From assembly GCA_011109175.1 (NCBI GenBank), contig RDEW01000067.1:154248-218247 (forward strand): a stretch of DNA of 64,000 nt, given 5' to 3'. A model generated the notes under the pieces. It worked only from the letters and a program-made list of their open reading frames with translations, was not told the DNA's origin and made no database searches. This DNA is from Dicyema japonicum (lineage: Eukaryota; Dicyemida; Rhombozoa; Dicyemidae). How positions within the stretch are numbered: the stretch's first letter is position 1; the number at the start of each line of letters is the position of its first letter. The position numbers and the translations under genes are program-made. Below, piece by piece: positions 54,880-64,000 of this stretch.

Positions 54880-55170
54880 TTTTTGTCAATTGCTTTGGCT
54901 TGACAAGTGACGACGTCATCAGTGAAAATCTCACAGCGTATCCGGATCGTCTAAAGAGGAATCACACCTAACAAAAAGGAAAAAAGAGTCAGTAGCATCC
55001 ATAATTCCCTCTTATCAATTAGTGATGATAACTGTTCTTTACTTGAAATAAAATGCGTGTCCTGCCTGAACTATACCTAATTAGGTCTTCGTAAATCTCA
55101 AGGTATAAAGATTATGAGCTGTTTGTCAGGGTAAGATACTTTATCTTTTTGGTTAAATCAATTTTAGTTT
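54880..55170 (+). repeat. dispersed repeat, copy 2
   Basis: GGCTTGACAAGTGACGACGT, TAACTGTTCTTTACTTGAAA and GCGTGTCCTGCC mark the alignment with 60,165-60,390. The 3' end is the arm that is inverted at 53,911-53,969. Confidence 0.5.
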
Positions 55171-55913
55171 CCAAAAAATATCAAAATATGAGAACAGTTT
55201 AACCTAATTTACTAAAAATTCAAATATGAATAATCTATTTTAATGGCCCTCAAGATTATCTCTCTGGGGTCTCTTATCACTAAGTCATTACGTAGTAGAC
55301 TTGACATATGATAACAGATCATAGCTATTCTCATTAAAGTACGCTATTTCACCTCATGGTCTTAATAGTTTCTCATGGTCTTTATTTAACTTTGCTTAAA
55401 CCTTATGCGTAGAGCAATTTTCTACGATCATTAACCAAAATATAAAATTATAAAAGAAAAATTAGAAATTAAAATAATTGGGACACGAGGAACAACGTTA
55501 TCAATAATCAAGTCCCGCTTCAATTCTTCTCTCTTAATTCCAGCTATCAATCTGTTGGAAAAAGCAGATGTCTCTCAGATAACAAATTTTATCTTTTCGA
55601 ACATTCGTGATTGTTGGCTCGGTTTTAATTCGAATGAATAATAAAATATAAGAACAGATTGACCTAATTTTATTGAAAAATATGAATAATCTAACTTATA
55701 ATAAAATAAATTGAATTCAATTTATCAAAAACCAAAAATAATCCCAAAGAGAAACCCAAGCTATCTAAGGTTGGAGCAGTCACGTTCAACTATTATTGGT
55801 TTCAACTATAATTAGATAAGATTAATACAAATCAGGTCTAACAATCCACGAAAGTTTCTCCACGTGATAACTTCGACAATATTATTATTCCAATACAACT
55901 CGGATTGACTGTT
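55171..55913. other. no gene seen
   Basis: AT-rich. It contains two short related words AACCTAATTTACTAAAAATT and GACCTAATTTTATTGAAAAA near 55,202 and 55,660, perhaps an old repeat. Confidence 0.4.
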
Positions 55914-56728
55914 CTAAATATCACTGAAATAAAAATTTACGTTGAGTTTAGAATTTGGAAAATTGTTAAAGTAATTGATTAGATTTGTTGAATTAAAAGT
56001 TCCAATTGGAACATGTAGACTGACTCCATTATTTTCCGCTCCTGTGTTCAATCCAACAAAGGCTGGAAATTCATGTACTTTAAAGAAATGCTCAATATAT
56101 TGGAATTGACTATATTTGGAATCAAAAAGGCAGAAATCCATCTAAAATTATATTAAAAATTTTAACATCATCGTGTTCTTTTTTAGCATTATTGGCTACT
56201 TTCATTAATTCATTAATTTTATGATTTTTTATTAACCATTATCACAATAACTTTTTTGTTTCTCTGAAATATTTCTTTATAGTTGAATTTATTTAACCAA
56301 CGCTGACCTGTTGTTTCTTCAAGATAATCTCTTATTTTTTCAATTTTTTGTTCTCCTACTTTAACTAAATAAAAGTTACCATAATATTCTTCTGACTTTG
56401 TTCCATTTTTAAATACGACAAATGCTGGTAAACTTTCAATACCTAATTTTTTGATCAACTCTTTATTGAAAGTTGCATCCACATATCCGAACTTTATATT
56501 TTGTTCTGATAATTCTCTAGATAGTTTGGAAAATTTATGACGTAAACTCACCTCATGTAGAGTTGATAAGAAAAAATTTTTGTCTAAAATTATTACAACC
56601 AAATAAATACTGAATTCAACAATATACCAATCGGCTTTGCTAACTTCATCAAAGAAATTTTCATTATTTAGATGTTTTAATTTCTGGAAAGTAATGTCAA
56701 TCAGAAAAAGTATCAAGTAGATCATCAT
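55914..56728 (-). CDS. thioredoxin-fold ER protein, TMX/PDI-like, without a CXXC
   Basis: Minus strand. The start MMIYLILFLIDITFQ is a signal peptide. A thioredoxin domain follows: WYIVEF strand, a region that normally holds the WCGHC active site, LSRELSEQNIKFGYVDATFN, GIESLPAFVVFKNG with the cis-Pro, and a helix DYLEETTGQ. The second half (KEHDD|MDFCLFDSKYSQFQYIEHFF, EFPAFVGLNTG, LINYFNN) matches a PDI b' type domain as in TMX3. A 25-nt intron lies at 56,142-56,166; one possible 27-nt intron lies after VEF. A single-base change in an A run near 56,232 breaks the frame. No CXXC is seen in any reading of the active-site region, so the protein is probably not an oxidoreductase. The C-terminal membrane segment of TMX3 is not found. 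Confidence 0.6.
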
Positions 56729-56950
56729 TACCTAATTTTATTAATCATTTATTATAAAGTTTGGTTTGCCAACATAAACTTTGCAATAATTTATCATTTT
56801 TTATATTTATTTATAAAAAATAATTATGACCGATTTAATAATTGTTATTATTTTAAAGAATTCATTCAATTATTATATTCAGATTTTAAAGATACGAAAT
56901 GATGTTACTAGTTAATTGTTGTTGTTGCTAAGAACCATCTAAATTCATCG
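56729..56950. other. 5' flank of the thioredoxin-like gene
   Basis: AT-rich sequence, presumably with the promoter; nothing further recognised. Confidence 0.4.
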
Positions 56951-56954
56951 GATT

Positions 56955-58110
56955 ATGCGGACTTCTCTTGTTGTTAAAAGCCATCTAAATTCATCGGAAA
57001 ACCCAAATCGAACGGCTGCCGAGCTTGACAGGCATGTTTCTGACGAGGATACTGATAGGATTTGTCCTCAGCAAAACAACAAGAAAATTCCTGTTTTACG
57101 AGTTATAATGTCTTCCTCAACAGCTGATTGTCGAGTTCAATGGACTGCCGCGCTCTTGACTCGGTCGTGTCCCTAGAGGTGGATATGCTAGTCTCTTGGA
57201 AGGGTTCTAGTCTAAGTTTGAAGAGGAAATAACAATGCCTGAGTTCAGAAGACTGATATACGCCCAAAAACGTCAACAATTACCAAGCATGGACATGATT
57301 CGAAGTGGACCTCAGATTCAAAGCCTGATATGTCTTAGACATTTATTGAGGCCAAGTTGTATGCTTGTTGTGAACGTAATTTTATTGAGGAAATACGGAA
57401 GAATCAATCAATTGACCATTTTTCAAGACGCCGTACAAAGAAAATTCCATATGTAAAAGTGGATGTGGATATCCTCGAATGCCTGAACCGTGCTCTTAAT
57501 GCTTGGATTAAAGTCAATCACCCAACGTCAATTGATCAAATTTCCTCTATTATTTATGCTCGGCAAACAGCCTACCAAATCTTGCCACAAAGAAATTTGA
57601 GCCCTCAAAATGATGGAAGATATGAATAAGAAAATTAAATAATGGAGATCACATTCTGTTTTTATTGAAAAATTTTTTACGAAGACTCTACTGACGAGAA
57701 GTTTATGGCGTGCCATGTTTTGTCTCTAGTTGGATAAAGGAAGAAACAATCCAGAGAAAGGGCCAGAATTACGTTTCTTATCCAAGATAAGATTACGTCA
57801 TAGAGAACAAAATGTCGACATTTGAATCGAGGAAAAAATTTTGTATGGACAACCAACTGTCCCAATTGAATAGAAGGACCTTTTACAGGAACTTGAATTT
57901 AGGACAGAATAAAAATAATTCCTCATTTGATAATGAAAAATGCGCTTATTTTTGGGAAGGATTATGGAAAAAAGGAGTCTAAATTCCGAAAGTTTTAATA
58001 TCGGAAATAGAATGACGGTGTTGAAAATGTGTTTGAACAAACGATTCAATATTTTCCGAATTGTAAGTCCCCAGGTTGTGACGGGATCGACAATTTCTTC
58101 TTTTAGAAAT
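56955..58110 (+). pseudogene. R2-like element, N-terminal half only
   Basis: Shifted frames match the N-terminal domain of the R2-like proteins (PRGGYASLLEG near 57,175; ISSIIYARQTAYQIL near 57,540) and the start of the polymerase (LSQLNRRTFYRNLNLG and EKCAYFWEGLW near 57,850-57,970; CKSPGCDGIDNFF near 58,065). It stops right after GCDG..NFF. It shows the N-terminal motif occurs in a third, separate subfamily. The RT, knuckle and endonuclease are missing because another LINE adjoins. Confidence 0.8.
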
Positions 58111-60115
58111 TTACCAGAGGGACCAAATCAGTAGAAAAATCAGGAGACTGAACAAGACACTCCACCAAAAAGAACTACTTCGCAAAATCAATTAAGTATC
58201 CAAACTAAAAGATAATTCACAAATGTATTTGGCCGCTCGTTTACTACGCCACACAAACCGGAAAAAACGAATAATCATCAAAGACAAAAATGGCAAGACA
58301 TTACTAATACTGAAGATCAAGCGGAGGTAATTGCAACACATTTTGAGAACTGTTTGATGTGACTACAGCAATCTCCCATTCAAAGGAAAGCCTAGACCCA
58401 TAAAAGAACCAATTACAATTTTGGAAGTAAAAACAGCATGTCAAAAACTAAAAAATAACAGAAGCCCTGACCAGATACGATAAACCTAGAATTACTGAAA
58501 TACGGCCCTGACCCCCTTTTTGAAAAAATCGCTACACTACTAAATGAAATGTTTTCAACTAACTCAACTTTGCCCTGGAAACGGATTACTAATACCTATA
58601 CATAACACAATAAACCCAAAGCAATATTAAAACTTACGACCTATTTATTATCAAATTCTCTACGGAAAGTCTTAGCTAACATTGTATTGGAACGAATAAA
58701 AGGACCCGTCTATGAATACCTACCCGAAAGTCAAAGTGGGTTCAGAGAAGGAAGATCAACAGCTGATGCAGTCTGGAGTCACAGATGGATATGTGCAACA
58801 CATCAAAGATATTGCAATGCCACTCACATTCTAGGAATAGATCTATCAAAAGCCTTGACTCGGTTAACAGGAAAAATTGATGACAGTGCTGGGAGGGTTT
58901 ATTGACGAATCGAGTCTAAGAATGATTCATATCCTTCTATCTAACACAGAGCTCCTTGTGAGAGTTGGAAAAACCTACAAAGAGAAAATTTGAAACAAAC
59001 ACAGGCACTCCTCAAGGAGACTCCCTTTCTCCGCTACTATTCACAATATACTTGGAGGACGCTATGAGGGAACTGAGACCATTATACCAAGGAAAAATAG
59101 AAGAAGTGATTTATTCTGATGATGTCGACCTAATTTCTAAAGACAAAGAACTCCTGGAGCATGTGCTAGAAAAAGCACCAGATATACTTGGGAAATGGTT
59201 TCTCACCGTGAACAGGGAAAAAAGAGAACGGACAGATATAAGACGAATGAATAACTCACTCGAGAGAAATGGAGACACATAAAGAAACTTGGCTCTTTAC
59301 AAGGAGATAGCGAAGAAATCATTCGAAGAAAAAAATTGGCAAATGCGGCATTACACAGGCTGAAAAATCTTTGGCTAAAACGAAAGGGTATAACATAAAA
59401 CAAAGGATTATGTTATACGACACCTTCTTCAAACAATCCTACTATACAACTCTGGGACCTGGGCCACCTCTAAAAAGGAATTGGAGAGGCTAGACTCATT
59501 TCACTGGAATCAACTATGAAACATAAATGGAATGTCCTGGCCATCCAATATCTCGCGGAATGGACTGTACAATAAGTGTGACTGTATACCATTAAGCCAC
59601 GAGATCATTAGCTCTCGTTGGAGACTTTTTGGACATGTCCTGAGTTCGGACCCGATATCCCATCCGAATATCGCAATGGAAATTACTACTCCTCCAATGT
59701 ATAAAGCTTTCGTGGAAGACCGAGAACTACCCTCCCGTCGTTCTACAAAACGATCTGAAAGCCGTGAAGAAAACATTAGCATCTGGTGACGGACTCACTG
59801 AGGGACCTAGCAAAAAAGTGCAATAAGGATAATTCCTCCTCATTGAAACTTTCCGCAATCGAGGAGAGTGCAATAAGGATAATTGGACCAGAACACAAAA
59901 TCCAGCCCATTGAAAATTTCTTAATCGAATTACAACGGAAACTCTTAAAGGAGGCTAGTTTACCGAGCTGCCCTCTATTCCATACACTATCGAAATATCT
60001 ACAATCATCAGAAATTTTGAGCCGATGCCTTGTCCAATGAGAAGAGCTGTTCAAGATTCTCGACCCCGCCGGACTCGTTCTCTCTTTTGTCAGTCTGGGA
60101 TCACTTAGTTAGATG
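58111..60115 (+). pseudogene. LINE polymerase (FREGRSTADA/YSDDVD type)
   Basis: Broken frames contain ITILEVKTACQKLKNNRSPD, ESQSGFREGRSTADAVWSHR, ILGIDLSKA with the first Asp, NTGTPQGDSLSPLLFTIYLE, EEVIYSDDVDLISKD with the catalytic pair (Tyr-Ser-Asp-Asp), then ISSRWRLFGHVLSSD and a C-terminal part ending near 60,113. A TAATAATAATA tail follows near 60,160. Relatives with YADDVDFIS are common in cnidarian and mollusc genomes (from memory). Dead by about six frameshifts. Confidence 0.75.
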
Positions 60116-60164
60116 AGAACTTTTAATTCTTTCTTTTTGACCCAGTGATCCTGGGGTAATAATA

Positions 60165-60390
60165 ATAATATGCTTGAGCTCTTCTTTGAGGTGATTTGAG
60201 TGACGCCGTCAACAGTGGATACTCACTGCGGAACTGGATTGACTAGAAAGGGCCACACACAAGAAAAAGAAAATAGAAGTGAAGATCGTTCCTTGGTTTT
60301 ACGATTAGTTAAAATTAACTGTTCTTTACTTAAATAAAGTGTGTGTCCTGCCTATGCGGAGCTATAAATATTATGGCTCTTGTGAAAAAA
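60165..60390 (+). repeat. dispersed repeat, copy 3
   Basis: Directly after the LINE tail. AGAAGTGAAGATCGTTCCTTGG and GTGTGTCCTGCC pair it with the other copies. It ends in a TTATTATTATTATTATT run. Confidence 0.5.
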
Positions 60391-60439
60391 CCGTTATTAT
60401 TATTATTATTTATATTAATGTTTTCACATATAATAATCA

Positions 60440-61185
60440 CTCCACTTTAGCATCAATAATTTCCTCGTCGACATTATAATCTTCACAAAGATGCTGTAAA
60501 AAAATGTATCCTGTAACATTTTAATTCATCACTATGTTGACTAATGAAAACATTAAAAAATTCTGTTGTCATTCAACCCCTTTTATTTACATAGTACAAT
60601 ATTTTTCAAAGTGAAAATCTTTTAAAAATCTTGGAACTTTATCTTCCTTTAAATCTGTGCAGTCTTTACTAACTTCAAAATCATTGATTCCAAGCTTTTC
60701 ATCAAATACTTTAGCTTATGCAAATGATCAGTAATAAAACCATTAATTTCATCCATTCAACTAGTGAATTATCAAGTTGATGACGTTTACCACTTGGCTC
60801 TTGACTTGTTTATCTTATTTTCACAGTTTTCCAACTTTCATGGTTTTTAAGAATTTCTGAAAGTGTAGAAATTCCTAAAATAAGAGTTCATTTTTATTTC
60901 ACAGATATGGATAATTCTCTGAGAGTCATATTTGATGTATTTTTATTTCACAAATATTATTTTTTTCCAACAAATTACTGCTAGATTTTAAATTTAAATG
61001 TAAATTCATCTGAATGTAAAATAAAACAAAATAAATTAATCCGAAATTTTTAATAAATGTCTATCGGATTACGGATTATGAAGTTTCGGTTTATTGAAAC
61101 CTGTTTGTAAGGAAACTTTGTAAAATTTTGCTAACTCATCAAAAAATTCGGATAATTGAAGTTCGAATTAATGAGGGTTCACTGT
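60440..61185 (-). mobile_element. possible pogo/Tigger-like remnant
   Basis: The right boundary, read on the minus strand, is CAGTGAACCCTCATTAATTC, a terminus typical of pogo/Tigger elements, followed by more CGAACTTCAATTATCCGAA. Further in, minus-strand frames at 60,590-60,720 (KLGINDFEVSKDCTDLKEDK, VPRFLKDFHFEKY) and 60,440-60,500 (CEDYNVDEEIIDAKVE) look like the acidic C-terminus of a CENP-B-type transposase. I did not find the DDE core or the other end. Confidence 0.4.
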
Positions 61186-61281
61186 AATTTCTTTTACTTA
61201 AAAATATAAAAATATATTTATTGTTTAAAGTCAAATTTTTTTTAAATTAACTTAATTATAAATTCTAGATTTTGTTAGAAA

Positions 61282-63655
61282 ATGGAAATACCCTCATTAT
61301 ATGCGCATTGCCTTGATCATATTCAAACAGACTTTGATGAGAAAAAATATAAAAAATTAAATGAAAAAACTAAGAAAATGATTTTTAAAAGTTTATTTAA
61401 GGGAATGCTATATCCAAAGATCCATATCTAAATGATGAGATAAATCACACAAATTCAAAGTTACACAAGATTTCTGATTTTGTTCAGAAAAATGTTTTCT
61501 GTGTTGAACTTACTCCTGACATTGACGTTAATGATGTTGTAAAGATGATTCAAGTTTATCCGAATTTATCGAACATTAAATTATCCAACATGACTTCATC
61601 AGAAAAGAATCCTTTATTACCATTCTCACCCAATAACGTCAAATCATTTACACTTGAGCTATATAATGACCCAGATTTACTACATTCCCTATTTATGACT
61701 GGATTTAACAAAATAACATCTCTTGAACTTGGCTATATGTGTTATAGTGAAAAAATTTTTAAAAATAGCACAATTAAAATAATGGATAAAGTGGAACACA
61801 TCTACTTTATGAACATTGTAATTATAGATTTTGAAGAATTTGCTGCTAACTTAAACTGTCCAGAGGCGCTGTGGTTTAATTTATATAAAATTCAGTTATT
61901 TTACGCAAATGAATAATCGTCATTTTAATGAAACAGATGATACTTTTAAAGTTAATTGTATTCCTCTTCTCGAAAAAACCAACAATCTTAAATTTCTCGA
62001 CTTATCGGGATGTATTGTAGACATGGAGAAATTAACGAAGTTATCGATTATAATAATCATAGCTACTTGCAAAAAAGGATTTAAGAAAAATCATTTTGAC
62101 AAATTTATAAATTTCAATGTGAATATATATGAATCAGTAATTTTGACGATATAATATAGAATGAAAAAGAATTACTTATAACTAGCTTAATCAGGTCTCT
62201 CTTCATGTTCAGAAATGTAGATGATTTGTATGAAATCTTAAATTGGATTTTCAGTTCGAATTACAAATTCCGATATAAATTATTAAGTCGGTTTTTGAAA
62301 GTATTTTGAAAACATTAGTTTAGTTTTTGTGTCTTAAATCTAATTTTGAGTATAGAGATCCATATGAATTCTTGTAAGTGAATTATTTTACTCCAGCTTT
62401 ATCTTAGCCAGGATTATTGAAAACTATCAAATATCGCATTTTAACCGTCGGTATGTGTTGATTTTATATTTAGTGTGATTTATTATGGGATTTGTAAATT
62501 TTTCGAGTATTACCGAAGTATTCGTTACGAAATGGTAAATTAATTTAAAATTTAAGGATTTTTGTGATTGTTTAAAGTTATTTCATTTTTTAAAACCATG
62601 GGAATCATCAATTTTCGTTTGCAAACTTTTCATTTTAGTTGCCTTCGTTTTCATTCATCCTTAAAGGAATTTCTTGTTGGGATGAAGACTATAGTCACGA
62701 TTACGATACATATCGTTCTATTTTAAAAGATTTGAGCATAGAATATCTGACTTTTCTTGGATTTTCCGGACTTGTGAAAGTTTAAAATTAATGACAGGAT
62801 TATTTTAGTATTGCTTTGATTCTTGTGAAACATGCTACAACATGGGTTTTTGCATATTTAATTTTTTGAGATATCTTCTAGGTATTTGAAATATATTTTT
62901 TTAGATGAAAATGAAAAAAATGTGGATTTGTTTGTTGATTTGGATGGAATTGCTCGAATTCACAATATTTTTGAACGATTTTCATTAGAAGCGGATCGAA
63001 ACCTTAATATCATATTTATGAGTATAGAGATCATAATTCCAATTATTAAAGTTGTAGAAACTCTAGCTAAATTTCCAAACGTAAGAGGTTTACTTGTTTC
63101 GTGTGGAATAATAGAAGATTTATTGTAAAGTCGGTGTTTCATTAAAAGGAATCCTGATTACGATCAACTTAATTTTAATGCGCACTATTTTATCTGGAGT
63201 TGCATGTGTCTAATACTAGGAGATCCAAATATTATTCTTCCAACATTTTTAAAATTGAATATCGGTGATTTGAGTCCAAAAGATTTCATTCTAAATAGGA
63301 TTTGTCAATTTATCAAAGAAAATCCATATGAAGCAGACTGCGACATCCATAGTAGGTAGTTTAATTTTCTATGTCGTAGGTCTATGATACCAACAATAAA
63401 ATTATTAAATATGAATACAGACGAGCGAATTTGGCTTTGGGTTGTGTGGGAATTTGCTAATTTAACCACTAAATCTCGTTATTCTTTACTTTAATATTAG
63501 CAAATCTTTTCATGGACATGTTGATTCCCCATAATATAATTCAGAAAATTGAGAATATATGTAGTCAATCCAACATGGAAGAGATCCATTCCTACGCTGA
63601 GATTTTTAGAACAAATTACAATGTTGTTATTTTAATTATTTTAGGATTATATTAA
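61282..63655 (+). CDS. ZYG11: ZYG11-like gene, copy 3 (diverged)
   Basis: Third member of the family, clearly diverged from the two in the tandem units, starting MEIPSLYAHCLDHI. The LRR part reads on through SLELGYMCYSEKIFKN..., NLKFLDLSGCIVDMEKL and IATCKKGFKKNHFDKF, where the other copies have stop codons. The armadillo exons give DLDGIARIHNIFERFSLE (with an extra segment IIFMSIEI absent from the others), ETLAKFPNVRGLLVSCGI and FMDMLIPHNIIQKIENI. Introns of 22-28 nt are at the same sites. There is a frame break near 61,408 and another near 61,905. Downstream sequence resembles that beyond the Ginger-like element in unit 1, without the transposon. Confidence 0.68.
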
Positions 63656-64000
63656 TCATCATTAATTAAGTATTCTAGTCAACTAATCTCTTTATTAATA
63701 ACTTATTAACAATATTCATTTCTTATTCGATATTACCTTGGCTTGCAACTTATTTACTGCTTGACTGAGTTTTTTCTTAAATTCAAAAAATGTTTTTAAC
63801 AATAATTAAATGTGAACCTACATGCCATATTGATTTCTAAAAACTCATTTTGCTATTTATTTGAAAATAAAAATTTAGAATTTTTCCATCTCGGGGACCT
63901 AAATCGTTCTTTATACCTGAATCGTTAATTTACTCTTAAACATTTTTTGACTACGTTTCTCAAATTTTTCTTAATTATTTATAATTTTTCTCATCGGTTG
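63656..64000. other. unoccupied version of the Ginger-like insertion site
   Basis: TTTAGAATTTTTCCATCTCGGGGACC at 63,877 onward corresponds to 10,896-10,925 in unit 1, which lies just right of the transposon. The left flank (GATTTCTAAAAACTCATTTT) corresponds to 9,025-9,042. About ten bases separate the two here. Confidence 0.75.

Noticed and set aside
1-64000. CRISPR arrays, operons, Shine-Dalgarno sites or other prokaryotic features
   Set aside because: Spliceosomal introns, LINEs and metazoan gene families show a eukaryotic nuclear sequence; no spaced direct-repeat array is present.

Overview
This is a nuclear, AT-rich, repeat-dominated eukaryotic window. The best fit is a dicyemid mesozoan or a similarly reduced metazoan. 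The reading frames of host genes, and of one DNA transposon, are restored only by removing GT..AG introns of 22-28 nt. The window also carries a ciliary transition-zone gene (NPHP4), ZYG11-type genes and an ShKT protein, which fit an animal with cilia. They argue against microsporidia and myxozoans, which lack cilia, and against ciliates with reassigned stop codons. The taxon is inferred from gene content and intron size; there is no marker gene here.

The left 40 kb is a tandem duplication. Unit 1 spans about 1,991-20,620 and unit 2 about 20,621-39,689. Each unit has the same order: an unrecognised minus-strand block; a ZYG11-like gene (+); an integrase-type (Ginger-like) DNA transposon; an apurinic endonuclease-like LINE fragment joined to a decayed R2-like reverse transcriptase fragment; the last exons of an unknown + strand gene; convergent NPHP4 (-); a 5'-truncated R2-like retrotransposon tail; and two LINE remnants. 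The units differ by later insertions. A 3.6-kb R2-like element sits only in unit 1 (2,826-6,415). Another 3.4-kb R2-like element sits only in unit 2 (25,949-29,378). Each unit keeps the other's unfilled site. A third, diverged ZYG11-like copy lies at 61,282-63,655 without the Ginger-like transposon.

From 37.9 to 42.6 kb there is a nest of transposons: a hAT element interrupting a LINE and holding two further LINE pieces. The right part holds a three-exon gene for a secreted triple-ShKT protein (43.4-44.0 kb), a 5'-truncated but open R2-like element (47.0-49.3 kb), a mariner-like fragment, a 21-bp minisatellite, an orphan one-pass membrane protein gene (50.3-50.9 kb), several LINE 3' ends, a TMX/PDI-like thioredoxin protein (55.9-56.7 kb), a chimeric junction of two LINE types (57-60 kb), a pogo/Tigger-like remnant and the third ZYG11-like gene.

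Host genes are a minority. They share no operon or pathway that I can see; the window mainly records waves of transposition on a duplicated block. Many differences between the units are single-base changes in homopolymers, so some apparent frameshifts may be base-calling errors.
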